Shown: in pieces, positions 47,942 to 57,681 of the stretch
How positions within the stretch are numbered: position 1 is the first letter of the stretch
Layout: every line of letters begins with the position of its first letter
NCBI RefSeq assembly: GCF_010692745.1
Contig: NZ_JAAHTB010000010.1
Location: 1 to 64,000, forward strand
From: Methylobacterium sp. BTF04
GTDB lineage: Bacteria; Pseudomonadota; Alphaproteobacteria; Rhizobiales; Beijerinckiaceae
DNA length: 64,000 bases
Direction of reading: 5' to 3'
Program-made: the position numbers and the translations under genes
The notes under the pieces: generated by a model
What the model was told of the DNA's origin: nothing
Databases searched by the model: none
Seen by the model: the letters and a program-made list of their open reading frames with translations, nothing else

Positions 47942-48511
47942 ATGACGAACCCGGATTTCTCGTCCCTGCCCGCCGATCTGCCGGCACCACAGGATGACGG
48001 CGCCGCCCGCCATCTCGACGGCATGGTGCTGCCGGACGTGTCGCTGGAAGCCACCGACGGAACCCGCGTCTCGCTGAGCCGTCTCCGGGGCCGTACCGTC
48101 GTCTATGCCTATCCCCGCACCGGCGAGCCCGGTCAGCCCACTCTGGTGCCGGATTGGGATGCGATTCCAGGTGCGCGCGGCTGCACTCCGCAGGCCTGCG
48201 ATTTTCGCGATCACCATGCCGCCCTGCAGGCGCGCGGGGTCGCCCAGGTCCATGGGCTCTCGACGCAGACCAGCGCCTATCAGCGCGAGGTCGCCGCGCG
48301 GCTCCACCTGCCGTTTACGTTGATCGCGGATCCGCACCGGGCTTTTACACAGGCCGCGCGGCTTCCGACCTTCACGGCCGGCGGCCACACCTTGCTCAAG
48401 CGGCTCACCCTGATCATCGACGACGGACGGGTGAGACAGGTGTTCTATCCGGTCTTCCCACCCGATCGCGGCGCCGAGCAGGTCATCGCCTGGCTCGACG
48501 CCAACGCCTGA
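47942..48511 (+). CDS. Peroxiredoxin (AhpC/TSA, Bcp-like)
   Basis: 189 residues, thioredoxin fold. TVVYAYPRTGEPG is followed by about 16 extra residues before GCTPQACDFRDH, which carries the peroxidatic and a nearby second Cys; this longer loop marks a recognisable peroxiredoxin subgroup. Reduces peroxides in the cytoplasm. Single gene after smpB. Confidence 0.8.
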   Translation: MTNPDFSSLPADLPAPQDDGAARHLDGMVLPDVSLEATDGTRVSLSRLRGRTVVYAYPRTGEPGQPTLVPDWDAIPGARGCTPQACDFRDHHAALQARGVAQVHGLSTQTSAYQREVAARLHLPFTLIADPHRAFTQAARLPTFTAGGHTLLKRLTLIIDDGRVRQVFYPVFPPDRGAEQVIAWLDANA

Positions 48512-48524
48512 GCCGACCTGCGGC

Positions 48525-49214
48525 TCACGCCTCGGGGGCGTCTTCGCCCTGGCGGATGCCGTAGCGGCTCTCGAGGGCGGGGCTCGGACGGACCGAACGC
48601 TCCGGCGTCTCGCCGCGAAAGCGCGTGCCGGTATCGCCCTGGCTGCGCGTGTCCGAAGCCGGGCGCGGGGCGCGCTCGCCCGGATCGCGGCCGACCCGAT
48701 TGATCAGGTGGGCGAGATCGATGAACTCGTCCGCCTGGCGGCGCAGATCGTCGGCGATCATCGCCGGCTGGGTCTGGATCGTGGACACGACGGTGACGCG
48801 TACGCCCTTGCGCTGCATCGCCTCGACGAGGGAGCGGAAATCGCCGTCACCGGAGAACAGCACCATGTGGTCGATGCGGGGCGCGAGTTCGAGGGCATCG
48901 ATGGCGAGCTCGATGTCCATGTTGCCCTTGATCTTGCGACGTCCGGCGGAGTCGGTGAACTCCTTGGCGGGCTTGGTGACCACGCGGTAGCCGTTATAGT
49001 CGAGCCAATCGATCAACGGGCGGATCGAAGAATACTCCTGATCTTCCACCATGGCCGTATAGTAGAACGCCCGTATCAAGGTGTCACGGGTCTGGAATTC
49101 CTTGAGCAACCGGCGATAATCGATATCGAAACCGAGCGCCTTGGTTGCGGCATAAAGATTCGCGCCATCGATAAAGAGGGCGCTGCGCGGCTGTGCGCTC
49201 ATTGTCTGATCCAT
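48525..49214 (-). CDS. NYN-domain protein (LabA/DUF88 family), putative RNase
   Basis: 229 residues. PIN-like NYN fold with acidic positions in ALFIDGANLYAATKAL, GNMDIELAIDALEL and VLFSGDGDFRSLVEAM. The last 60 residues are Arg/Ser/Pro-rich and probably disordered. Family members are Mg-dependent RNases or regulators. Converges with the peroxiredoxin gene. AT-rich upstream region. Confidence 0.85.
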   Translation of the reverse strand: MDQTMSAQPRSALFIDGANLYAATKALGFDIDYRRLLKEFQTRDTLIRAFYYTAMVEDQEYSSIRPLIDWLDYNGYRVVTKPAKEFTDSAGRRKIKGNMDIELAIDALELAPRIDHMVLFSGDGDFRSLVEAMQRKGVRVTVVSTIQTQPAMIADDLRRQADEFIDLAHLINRVGRDPGERAPRPASDTRSQGDTGTRFRGETPERSVRPSPALESRYGIRQGEDAPEA

Positions 49215-49514
49215 TTCCGCTAAAAAAGCCGTTGAAACAAAAATTTCAACGTAATTAGCAATATTCGCAGCGACAAAACGCGATGCGATCGACCCCGTGA
49301 AAAACTTGCCGAATTAGGCCCGGAAGCCCTTAACAAATTCCTGAAATTCTTCGCCTGCAAAGCATATAGGCTATTTTGACCGCAGATCAAATAGAACGCG
49401 GCGACAAACCGGGTAGAAATCCGGTCGTAAAAGCAACAACCGCAGGTTTTATTGGGCTATCCCGGTGGCGAAAACCGGATCGCGGAAGACGATCCGACCG
49501 CGCGTGGCCCGGCG
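49215..49514. other. AT-richer gap between the NYN gene and pyrE
   Basis: 300 bases with no gene. The left side should hold the NYN promoter. The right end carries the pyrE hairpin (49471-49496). A smaller hairpin, ACCGG/CCGGT, lies at about 49410-49427. Confidence 0.45.
49471..49496 (-). terminator. Hairpin downstream of pyrE
   Basis: On the minus strand CGGATCG pairs with CGATCCG around a 7-nt loop and is followed by GGTTTT. It is a weak intrinsic terminator about 20 bases past the pyrE stop. Confidence 0.4.
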
Positions 49515-50105
49515 TCAGGCCTGCGGAACGACGCGGCTGCCCGGCTTCACCGCCGGCAGGGCCGCGAGTTCCGGCGGCAGGGCATCGGCCGGATAGGCGG
49601 GAATATCGAGGGTGACGAGGGTGACGAGCGGTAGGCCGATCTCGCCCCGCCCACCGGAGCGATCGATCAGGCAGGCGGCGCCGATCACCTCACCGGGCTC
49701 GGTGCTCAGGGAGGCGAGGCATTCGCGGGCCGAAAGCCCGGTGGTGACGATGTCCTCGACGATCACGGCGCGCTTGCCCGCCGGAATGCTGAAGCCACGA
49801 CGCAGGGTGAACGGCCCGCCGGGGTCGCGCTCGACGAAGATCGCACGGGCGCCGAGATGGCGCGCCGTCTCGTAGCCCGGCACGATGCCGCCGATGGCCG
49901 GGGACACCACGATGTCCACCGCTCCGAAGCGCACCGTGATGGCCGCAGCCAGGGCCCGGCACAGCCGCTCGGTCCGCACCGGATCAGAGAAGATCGCCAT
50001 CTTCTGCAGGAACACGCCCGAATGCAGGCCCGAACTGAGGATGAAGTGCCCTTCGAGGAGCGCTTCCGCCTCGCGGAATTCGGCGAGCACGGCGTCTGGC
50101 GTCAT
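49515..50105 (-). CDS. pyrE: Orotate phosphoribosyltransferase
   Basis: 196 residues. PRPP-binding motif [15 protein letters not shown], plus [17 protein letters not shown] and [15 protein letters not shown]. It makes OMP from orotate and PRPP in pyrimidine synthesis. ATG 50105 is the family start; the upstream open frame has no support. Single gene. Confidence 0.95.
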   Translation of the reverse strand: MTPDAVLAEFREAEALLEGHFILSSGLHSGVFLQKMAIFSDPVRTERLCRALAAAITVRFGAVDIVVSPAIGGIVPGYETARHLGARAIFVERDPGGPFTLRRGFSIPAGKRAVIVEDIVTTGLSARECLASLSTEPGEVIGAACLIDRSGGRGEIGLPLVTLVTLDIPAYPADALPPELAALPAVKPGSRVVPQA

Positions 50106-50336
50106 GGCGTTTCGGCTCCGGCGGAGGGGGTTCGCAAGCGCCCGTGTGTGACAGCCGGGATGGTGCGGCGCAAGCCGGGGACATCGCAGGTCGGGTACGA
50201 CCGCGTATCGTCCGGGACGACGCGTTGCGCGCGTCCGAACGACTGCTCTGTCGACAAGATCGCACGGCGTCCTCCGAGATGCGCCTCCGTCAGGGTCTCC
50301 CCCTGACTCTCTCGGACGCGCCCCCATCATCCCCGC

Positions 50337-51221
50337 TCACAGCGCGGGCGCCGGTTGCGCGATCTCCGTCACCGCCTGTGCGAGGGCGGCGGCCAGACGT
50401 CCGCCGCAGCGATCCCGTCGTTCGAGAAGCACGACCCGCCGGGTCAAGGGCGGGTCACCGAACCGGACGCGGGTCAGGGTGAGGTTCGCGCAGGCTTTGT
50501 CCGAGATCGGAATGACGGCGACGCCCAGCCCCATCGCGACCATCCGCAGGATGACCTCCTGGCTATCGAGCACCATCTCCTCGCGGATATCCAGGTGCTG
50601 ACGGCGGAGTTCCCGCTCGATCACCCGCCCGGCCCAGGCCTGGCTGTCGAAGCGAATGAACGGCAGATCGCGCAGCAGCGCGCGCGTCTCCCGGCCCTCG
50701 TGTCCGGGCGGGGCGATGAGCCAGAAGCCGTCCGAATAGAGCGGCGTCCAGACGAGGCCCGCGGGATGGGGTTGGACCGGTTCGGTGGTCACGGCGGCAT
50801 CCAGCGTTCCGTCGACCACCTGTCGGGCAAGATCCGCCGACATTCCGGCCGAGACATGGACGCGAACGCGGGGATGGGCCTGGTGGAGAGCGGCCAGGGC
50901 CTCCGGCAGAACGCCCGACAGAGCGGTCTGGATCGCCCCGAGCCGGAGACGGCCAGCCAGCGAGTGTTCATCGCCGAGAGCCGGAGCGATCCGATCGTAG
51001 AGCGCCAGAACCTCGGCCGATTGCTCCAGCACGATCCGCCCCGCCTCGGTGAGCCGTGGCAATCGACGGGACCGGTCGAAGAGTTCGGCACCGAACTCCT
51101 CTTCCAAAGCCTTCACTTGCAGGCTCACCGCCGATTGCGTCAGCCCGACCGCCTCGCCGGCACGGGCGAACGAGCCATGCCGGGCAATGGCGTGCAACGT
51201 TCGAAGGGCGCGCAGCGACAT
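50337..51221 (-). CDS. LysR-family transcriptional regulator
   Basis: 294 residues. N-terminal winged helix (LRTLHAIARHGSFARAGEAV, GLTQSAVSLQVKALEEEFGA) and a C-terminal type 2 periplasmic-binding-like effector domain. Divergent from the broken aminotransferase and AEC transporter genes (93 bases between), so it probably regulates them. Effector unknown. Confidence 0.9.
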   Translation of the reverse strand: MSLRALRTLHAIARHGSFARAGEAVGLTQSAVSLQVKALEEEFGAELFDRSRRLPRLTEAGRIVLEQSAEVLALYDRIAPALGDEHSLAGRLRLGAIQTALSGVLPEALAALHQAHPRVRVHVSAGMSADLARQVVDGTLDAAVTTEPVQPHPAGLVWTPLYSDGFWLIAPPGHEGRETRALLRDLPFIRFDSQAWAGRVIERELRRQHLDIREEMVLDSQEVILRMVAMGLGVAVIPISDKACANLTLTRVRFGDPPLTRRVVLLERRDRCGGRLAAALAQAVTEIAQPAPAL

Positions 51222-51314
51222 GCAGTCTCACGGCTCAATGTATGAGTTAAACTCGTCGGACGCATGACAATTAACAATTTTTGCTTGAGAGACCAGCCTG
51301 CTACCTGTCGTTCG

Positions 51315-51848
51315 ATGACGACAGCCCCACGAACCCCGCCGAGCGCCATCGCCGGATCGCCGATCCTCGCCGTGGCCCACCGCGCCGCAGCGCTCCGTGC
51401 CGCCGGCCGGGACATCATCGACCTGACCCTCGGGGAGCCCGATTTCGCGCCGCCGACCCATGCCGTCGACGCGGCCGTCGCGGTGGCCCGTCGGCCTCTC
51501 GGCGATACGCCGTCCAACGGGAGGCCCGCCTTACGCGAGGCCGCGCGGCGCGCCGTGGCGCGCAACGCGATCTACCGCGAGCGCAGGGATGCGGGGGTCG
51601 CCATTCTCGCGGGCAGTCCCGCGCTGACGGTGCCGGTCCCGGCCGGCGCCTTCTCCCTGTTTCCGCGCCTGACCGGCCCGGCCGACGATGGTGCCACCGC
51701 CGACAGGCTGCTGGAGGCCGGTGTCGTCACCGTCCCCGGCCGCGCGTTCGGGGCGCCGGGCCATCTGCGGCTGTCCTTCGCCACCGACCTGTCCACCCTC
51801 CAAGAGGGTTGCCGTCGCATCGTCGCCGCCCTGGAGACGCGCTCATGA
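51315..51848 (+). pseudogene. Class I/II aminotransferase with internal deletion
   Basis: 177 residues where the family has about 390. The N-terminus (AIAGSPILAVAHRAAALRAA ... IIDLTLGEPDFAPPTH) and the C-terminus (YRERRDAGVAIL, VPVPAGAFSLFPRL, GHLRLSFATD with the carboxylate-binding Arg) are good aspartate-aminotransferase ends. They are joined in frame near LREAARRAVARNAIYRER, so about 200 residues are missing, including the NPxNPTG loop and the PLP-binding Lys. It cannot be an active transaminase. ATGA overlap with the next gene keeps the operon intact. Confidence 0.8.
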
Positions 51849-52774
51849 CCGGCGCGGTGGTGCTGGCCCTGCTGCCGGTCGTCATCCTGATCGCGCTCGG
51901 GATGGTGCTCAGGCACCGCGGCTTCCTGGCCGAGAGCTTCTGGCCGCAGGCCGAAAGACTCGGCTACTTCGTCCTGCTGCCCTGTCTGTTCTTCCATGGC
52001 CTCGCGACCGCGCATCTGGACTCGCTGCCGGTCGGCGCCCTCGCCTTGACGTTGATCGCCGCAACGGTCGCCGTCGCGGCACTCGCCATTGGCCTTCGGC
52101 CGCTCATGAACATCGACGGGCCGGCCTTCACCTCGGTGTTCCAGGGCAGTGTGCGTTTCAACAACTATGTCGGCGTGACCTTGGCCGCCGGGCTCTTCGG
52201 CGCGAAGGGCGTCGCCTTGGCGGCGGTCTGCAACGCCGCGATCGTGCCGACCGTCAACATCCTGTGCGTGATGGTGTTCGCCCGCTACGGCTCGGGGACG
52301 TTGAGCGGTCGCGGTATCCTCAAGCAACTGGCGACCAACCCGCTGGTGGTCGCCTCCTTCGGTGGCATCGCCTTCCAGATGCTCGGCCTCGATCTTGCAC
52401 CGGGGCTCAAGCCGGCCATGCAGGCCTTGGGCGCGGCTTCGCTGCCGTTGGGCCTTCTCTGTATCGGCGCGGCGCTGGAGTTCCGTTCCGCCCGGCAGTG
52501 GATCGGACCCGTCGCCGCGTCGTCGGCCATGAAGTTTCTGGCGATGCCGATCGCGACGGTGGCGTTCGCCCTGTCGACGGGTCTGAGCGGACCGGCCCTG
52601 ACGGTGGCGCTGCTGTTTCAGGTCCTGCCCACCGCCTCGTCGGCCTACATCATGGCGCGGCAACTCGGGGGTGATGCGCCCCTGATGGCCGGCATCACCG
52701 CGCTGCAGACCGTGCTGGCCCTCGCCGCCATTCCCCTGGTGCTGGTCGGGCTCAGCCTGGTGGTGCCGCTCTGA
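51845..52774 (+). CDS. AEC-family (auxin efflux carrier-like) transporter
   Basis: 309 residues, about ten membrane helices. Family marks: PCLFFHGLA, SVRFNNYVGVTLA, GAASLPLGLLCIGAAL and LPTASSAYIMARQLGGD. Likely exports or exchanges small organic acids or amino acids across the inner membrane. Starts in the ATGA overlap with the deleted aminotransferase gene; the LysR gene is divergent. Confidence 0.85.
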   Translation: MTGAVVLALLPVVILIALGMVLRHRGFLAESFWPQAERLGYFVLLPCLFFHGLATAHLDSLPVGALALTLIAATVAVAALAIGLRPLMNIDGPAFTSVFQGSVRFNNYVGVTLAAGLFGAKGVALAAVCNAAIVPTVNILCVMVFARYGSGTLSGRGILKQLATNPLVVASFGGIAFQMLGLDLAPGLKPAMQALGAASLPLGLLCIGAALEFRSARQWIGPVAASSAMKFLAMPIATVAFALSTGLSGPALTVALLFQVLPTASSAYIMARQLGGDAPLMAGITALQTVLALAAIPLVLVGLSLVVPL

Positions 52775-52813
52775 CCTCTGATCCAATGTCCGGATGGCGG
52801 AACCCGGCCCCGC

Positions 52814-55051
52814 CTATCCGTTGACCCGGTCGACCTTGCTCACCGTGCGCTTGCCGCGCAGCTCCGCCACGATGGCGTTGAGGTGCTTGAGGTCCCACAC
52901 CGAGAGGTCGATGACCACGGCGGTGAAATCCTGGGTCTTGCGCTTCATCGAGACGTTGTCGATGTTGCCGTCGTGGTCGGCGATGACCTGGGCGATCTGG
53001 GCGAGCACGCCGGGCTCGTTGATCGATTGCAGGGCGAGCCGTGCGGGAAAGCGTTCGCTGACGCCGCCCTCCACGTCCCAGCGCACGTCGAGCCAGCGGG
53101 CGGGCTCGTTGTCGAAGGCGGCCAGGGCCGCCGACTGGATCGGGTAGATCGTCACCCCGACCCCCGGCGTGAGGATGCCGACGATGCGGTCGCCCGGCAC
53201 CGCGCCGCCATTGGGCGCGAAGCTCACCGGCAGGTCGTTGTCGAGCCCGCGGATCGGGATCGCATCGGCGCGCCCCATATCGGCCGCACCCTCGGGAAAG
53301 GTCAGACGCATGGTCTGGTCCTTCGACAGGCTGAGCCGGCCGGCGCCGCCATCCAGAGGCTGCTGCAGCGGGGTCGGTGCGGTGCGCCGCTCGTCCTTGT
53401 GGTCGGGATAAACCGCCCGCACCACATCGCCGGAGAACATCTCGCCCCTTCCCACCGCGGCGAACACATCCTCGGTGGAGAGCCGCGCCAGCCGGGGCAG
53501 GGCGCCGCGCAGCTTGTCGTCGGAAAAGCTCTTGGCAGCGCGCTCGAATGCCCGGTCGAGGATCTGGCGGCCGAGCCCGGCATATTGCCGCCGCACCGCG
53601 ACGCGGGTCGCCCGGCGGATCGCCGAGCGCGCCTTGCCGGTGACCACGAGGGATTCCCAGGCCGCCGGGGGCGAGGCTCCGTCGGAGCGCGCGATCTCGA
53701 CCTCGTCGCCGTTGACGAGTTCGTGCAGCAAAGGCGCCATGCGGCCGTTGATCTTCACCCCCACCGCCGAGTTGCCGACATCGGTATGGACCGCATAGGC
53801 GAAGTCGATGGGCGTCGCGCCGCGCGGCAGGGCGATGAGGCGGCCCTTGGGCGTGAAGCAGAACACCTGGTCCTGGAACAGTTCGAGCTTGGTGTGCTCC
53901 AAAAACTCTTCCGGGCTGTCGCCCTCGGCCAGGAGTTCGATGGTTCGGCGCAGCCATTGATAGGCGCCGCTCTCGGTGGCGAGGCGCGGATGGACGCCGC
54001 CGATCTCGTCCTTGCCGCCGGTCTCCTTGTAATGCGCGTGCGCGGCGATGCCGTATTCGGCGATCTCGTCCATGGCGGCGGTGCGGATCTGCAGCTCGAC
54101 GCGCTGGCTCTTGGGGCCGATCACCGTGGTGTGGATTGAGCGGTAATCGTTCTGCTTCGGGGTCGAGATGTAGTCCTTGTAGCGCCCTGGAACCATCGGC
54201 CAGCTGGTATGGACGACGCCGAGCGCGCCGTAGCAATCGGCCAGGGATTCCACCACCACGCGAAAGCCGAAGATGTCCGACAATTGCTCGAAGGCGACGG
54301 ATTTGCGCTCCATCTTCGCCGAGATCGAGTAGGGCCGCTTCTGGCGCCCGGTGACCACGGCATTGATGCCCTGCGCCGCGAGCTTGGCGGTGAGATCGTG
54401 CTCGATGCTCTCCACCAGCCGCTCGGATTTCGCCGAGAGGTCGGTGAGGCGCTGGGCGATGGTGGCGTAGATGTCGGGCTTGAGGTTGCGCAGCGCGAGG
54501 TCTTCGAGCTCCTCGCGCAGCTCCTGCATGCCCATGCGGCCGGCGAGCGGCGCGTAGATGTCGAGGGTCTCCTCGGCGATCCGCACGCGCTTGTCCTCGC
54601 GCATGTGGTGGAGGGTGCGCATGTTGTGCAGGCGGTCGGCGAGCTTGACCAGGAGCACGCGCACGTCGGCCGCCACCGCCAGCAGCAGCTTGCGGAAATT
54701 CTCGCCCTGCGCCGCCCGCTTCGAGACGAGGTCGAGGCGCTTCAGCTTGGTCAGGCCATCCACCAGCGCGCCGATCTCGGGGCTGAAGATCGCGCGGATC
54801 TCGTCGAGGGTGGCGGCGGTGTCCTCCACCGTGTCGTGCAGCACGGCCGCCACGATGGTGGCGTCGTCGAGCCGAAGGTCGGTGAGGATCGCGGCCACCT
54901 CCAGCGGGTGGGCGAAGAACGGATCGCCCGAGGCCCGCTTCTGGTTGCCGTGGGCGCGCATCGCGTAGACGTAGGCGCGATTGAGCAGGTTCTCGTCCGC
55001 AGCGGGGTTGTAGCGCTTGACCCTCTCGACAAGCTCGTATTGGCGCATCAT
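52814..55051 (-). CDS. rsh: Bifunctional (p)ppGpp synthetase/hydrolase (RelA/SpoT homologue)
   Basis: 745 residues. HD hydrolase domain (MRAHGNQKRASGDPFFAHPL, VLHDTVEDT; HD at about 72-73), synthetase domain (FGFRVVVES, PGRYKDYISTPKQNDYRSIH, IAEYGIAAHAHYK), TGS domain (VFCFTPKGRLIALPRGATPI) and C-terminal ACT domain (INEPGVLAQIAQVIADHDGN). The intact HD motif implies both making and breaking (p)ppGpp, as in the single Rsh of alphaproteobacteria. ATG 55051 used; a TTG at 55072 is possible. Downstream of rpoZ on the same strand. Confidence 0.93.
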   Translation of the reverse strand: MMRQYELVERVKRYNPAADENLLNRAYVYAMRAHGNQKRASGDPFFAHPLEVAAILTDLRLDDATIVAAVLHDTVEDTAATLDEIRAIFSPEIGALVDGLTKLKRLDLVSKRAAQGENFRKLLLAVAADVRVLLVKLADRLHNMRTLHHMREDKRVRIAEETLDIYAPLAGRMGMQELREELEDLALRNLKPDIYATIAQRLTDLSAKSERLVESIEHDLTAKLAAQGINAVVTGRQKRPYSISAKMERKSVAFEQLSDIFGFRVVVESLADCYGALGVVHTSWPMVPGRYKDYISTPKQNDYRSIHTTVIGPKSQRVELQIRTAAMDEIAEYGIAAHAHYKETGGKDEIGGVHPRLATESGAYQWLRRTIELLAEGDSPEEFLEHTKLELFQDQVFCFTPKGRLIALPRGATPIDFAYAVHTDVGNSAVGVKINGRMAPLLHELVNGDEVEIARSDGASPPAAWESLVVTGKARSAIRRATRVAVRRQYAGLGRQILDRAFERAAKSFSDDKLRGALPRLARLSTEDVFAAVGRGEMFSGDVVRAVYPDHKDERRTAPTPLQQPLDGGAGRLSLSKDQTMRLTFPEGAADMGRADAIPIRGLDNDLPVSFAPNGGAVPGDRIVGILTPGVGVTIYPIQSAALAAFDNEPARWLDVRWDVEGGVSERFPARLALQSINEPGVLAQIAQVIADHDGNIDNVSMKRKTQDFTAVVIDLSVWDLKHLNAIVAELRGKRTVSKVDRVNG

Positions 55052-55187
55052 CCGCCGAGAGACCCTTTCCAATCGACCGCGCCCGTTCGAACCTGTCCGG
55101 CGCGTACCCAGCGATTAGTCCCGCATCGTCACCGCACAAGCCAGCCCCAAGGCGACGCAGGAGACACTTTTCGGCACGCCACAGGCA

Positions 55188-55214
55188 ATAAAAAACCCGG
55201 CACGCAGGCCGGGT
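55188..55214 (-). terminator. Intrinsic terminator of rpoZ
   Basis: On the minus strand ACCCGGC pairs with GCCGGGT around a 6-nt loop and is followed by a run of T. It lies 33 bases past the rpoZ stop and separates rpoZ from rsh. Confidence 0.8.
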
Positions 55215-55246
55215 TCTCGTCACGTCATTGGAAAAGGTGGGCCGAA

Positions 55247-55657
55247 CTACTCGGCCTCCTCCTCGGTCTCGGTGGGCGGTGCGAGGTTCTCGAGACCGCG
55301 CAGCAGGTCTTCCTCGCTCATGCGGTCGAACTGCACGGCGCCGTCGTCGCTGGAGGATTGCGGCGCCACGGCGGCGGCGGCCGGCGAGCTCGACAGCAGC
55401 GGCACGGTCTCGGCCTCCGGCTCGTCGACCTCGACGTATTTCTGCATCGAGTGGATCAGCTGTTCCTTGAGGTCGTCCGCGGTGATCGTCGCGTCGCCGA
55501 TCTCGCGCAGGGCGCAGACCGGGTTCTTGTCGCGGTCGCGATCGATCGTCAGCGGCGCGCCGGCGGCGAGCAGGCGGGCGCGATGGCTCGCCAGCAGCAC
55601 GAGCTCGAAGCGGTTCTCGACCTTGTCGATGCAGTCTTCAACGGTGACGCGAGCCAT
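55247..55657 (-). CDS. rpoZ: RNA polymerase omega subunit
   Basis: 136 residues. The N-terminus [20 protein letters not shown], then [14 protein letters not shown] and [14 protein letters not shown], are the omega core. The tail is acidic ([18 protein letters not shown]) and longer than in E. coli (91 residues), as usual in this class. It aids polymerase assembly and takes part in the (p)ppGpp response, fitting its place before rsh. Confidence 0.93.
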   Translation of the reverse strand: MARVTVEDCIDKVENRFELVLLASHRARLLAAGAPLTIDRDRDKNPVCALREIGDATITADDLKEQLIHSMQKYVEVDEPEAETVPLLSSSPAAAAVAPQSSSDDGAVQFDRMSEEDLLRGLENLAPPTETEEEAE

Positions 55658-55913
55658 GAGGGACGGCTCCTTCCTCGGACAGGGTAAAGGGGATTGAGGC
55701 CGCGTCTTACACGCCTTGACGCCCAGCAACAAGGCGTGACGCATCGCCGGCCACGGGCGCGTCCCCAGGGCCGGGGGGCGACGCCACGTTCGGGATGCAT
55801 CGCCTAATCCTCGGATCTCCTCCCGCCAATCGCCTCGGCGACAGGGGAGCGGCGGGTGCGTATCGGTCGTGCGCACGAGGTCTCGCACGAGGCCGGAACG
55901 AGGGACGATGCCC

Positions 55914-56636
55914 ATGACCACTCTTCTCAGCCGACGCAGCCTGCTCGGATGCGGCTGCCTCCTCGGCGCCGGCTGCTTTGCGGCCACCGCCCTGCCCACC
56001 GTCGCCCTGGCCGCCAGCCCGTCCACCAAGAAGACCGAGTTGACCGCCGATCAGGCGCTCGAGCGGCTCAAGGAAGGCAACCGCCTGTACCAGACCGACA
56101 GCCCGGTGCGGTCGGTGCAGGGCCGCGAGCGCCGCATCGAGATCGCCCTCGGCCAGACGCCGTTCGTGGTGCTGGTGAGCTGCTCCGATTCGCGCGTCTC
56201 GCCCGAGATCCTGTTCGGGCGCGGCCTCGGCGAGCTGTTCATCGTGCGCAATGCCGGCAATTGCGTCGACACGGCGGCTCTCGGCTCCATCGAGTACGGC
56301 GTCTCGCAGCTCGGCGTGCCGCTGGTGCTGGTGATGGGCCACAGCCGCTGCGGCGCGGTGGAGGCGGCCATCGACGTGGTCAAGAACAACACCGTCTATC
56401 CCGGCTCCATCGGCCGGATGATCGAGCCGATCGTCCCCGCCGTGCTGTCCCAGCGCGACAAGCCCGGCGATTTCGTCGAGAATTGCGTGCGCGCCAACGT
56501 CAACCGGGTGGTGGAGCGCCTGCGCGCCGCCTCCGAGCCGTCCCTGCTCGATCCGCTCAAGGCCGGCAAGCTGCGCATCATCGGCGCCGCCTACAGCCTC
56601 GACACCGGCACGGTGGACTTCTTCAACGAGGGCTGA
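55914..56636 (+). CDS. Exported beta-class carbonic anhydrase
   Basis: 240 residues. A Tat-like signal ([20 protein letters not shown]) is followed by the beta-CA core with Zn ligands in [13 protein letters not shown] (Cys, Asp) and [13 protein letters not shown] (His, Cys). It interconverts CO2 and bicarbonate, here predicted to act in the periplasm. ATG 55914 is favoured because AGGG at 55901-55904 is 9 nt away; ATG 55908 also possible. Confidence 0.85.
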   Translation: MTTLLSRRSLLGCGCLLGAGCFAATALPTVALAASPSTKKTELTADQALERLKEGNRLYQTDSPVRSVQGRERRIEIALGQTPFVVLVSCSDSRVSPEILFGRGLGELFIVRNAGNCVDTAALGSIEYGVSQLGVPLVLVMGHSRCGAVEAAIDVVKNNTVYPGSIGRMIEPIVPAVLSQRDKPGDFVENCVRANVNRVVERLRAASEPSLLDPLKAGKLRIIGAAYSLDTGTVDFFNEG

Positions 56637-56723
56637 CCACACCGCCGCCGGGTGCAGTGCCATGTTGACACATCGGGCGGGCGGTGCGACTGCGCCGCCC
56701 TCTCGAGCACTGAGGAAGTCACC

Positions 56724-57665
56724 ATGGCGCGCGCTTGCATCTTCCCCGGCCAGGGCAGCCAGGCCGTCGGCATGGGGCGCGCGCTCGCCGAGAGCTTCCC
56801 GCAGGCCCGCGCGGTGTTCGATGAGGTCGACGACGCGCTCGGCCAGAATCTCTCGCAGCTGATGTTCGAGGGTCCGGTGGAGGCGCTGACCCTCACCGCC
56901 AACGCCCAGCCGGCCCTGATGGCCGCGAGTCTCGCCACCCTGCGGGTCCTGCAGGCCGAGCGCGGGCTCGATCTGGCGCGCGACGTCGCCTGCGTCGCCG
57001 GCCATTCGCTCGGCGAGTACACCGCGCTCGCCGCCGCCGGCACCTTCTCCATCGCCGACACCGCCCGCCTGCTGCGGATTCGCGGCGAGGCCATGCAGGC
57101 GGCGGTGGCGCCGGGGCAGGGCGCCATGGCGGCGCTGATCGGGCCCGACGCCGAGACCGCGCGGGCCATCGCCGCGGAGGCGGCGCAGGGCGAGGTCTGC
57201 GAGGTCGCCAACGACAACGGCGCCGGTCAGGTGGTGCTGTCGGGCACCAAGGCAGCGGTGGAGCGCGCGGTGGCGATCGCCCAGGGCCGCGGCGTCAAGC
57301 GCGCGGTGATGCTCAACGTCTCGGCCCCGTTCCACTGCTCGCTGATGGCGCCGGCCGCCGAGGCCATGCGCGCGGCGTTGGCCGGCGTGGCGATGCAGGC
57401 CCCCGTGGTGCCGCTCTACGCCAACGTGCTGGCCGGCCCCATCACCGACCCGGCGACGATCCGCGACGCCCTGGTGGCGCAGGTGACCGGCACCGTGCGC
57501 TGGCGCGAATCGGTCGCCGCCATGGCGGAGGCCGGCATCGACCAGTTCCACGAGATCGGCACCGGCAAGGTCCTGAGCGGCCTCGTCAAGCGGATCGCGC
57601 CCGGCGCGACGGCCAGTGCCGTCGGCTCCCCCGAGGACGTCGCCGCGTTCCCCACCTTCGGCTAA
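56724..57665 (+). CDS. fabD: Malonyl-CoA:ACP transacylase
   Basis: 313 residues. N-terminal FPGQGSQAVGMG, catalytic Ser in AGHSLGEYTALAAAG, active-site His in NVSAPFHCSLM. It loads malonate on ACP for fatty-acid synthesis. ATG 56724 gives the normal start. First gene of the fab cluster, 16 bases before fabG. Confidence 0.95.
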   Translation: MARACIFPGQGSQAVGMGRALAESFPQARAVFDEVDDALGQNLSQLMFEGPVEALTLTANAQPALMAASLATLRVLQAERGLDLARDVACVAGHSLGEYTALAAAGTFSIADTARLLRIRGEAMQAAVAPGQGAMAALIGPDAETARAIAAEAAQGEVCEVANDNGAGQVVLSGTKAAVERAVAIAQGRGVKRAVMLNVSAPFHCSLMAPAAEAMRAALAGVAMQAPVVPLYANVLAGPITDPATIRDALVAQVTGTVRWRESVAAMAEAGIDQFHEIGTGKVLSGLVKRIAPGATASAVGSPEDVAAFPTFG

Positions 57666-57681
57666 CACCACAGGACGTCCC

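Noticed and set aside
47942-48511. Peroxiredoxin with an abnormal insertion as a novelty
   Set aside because: The longer loop before GCTPQAC is a recurring form of this family as far as I recognise it, not a unique change.
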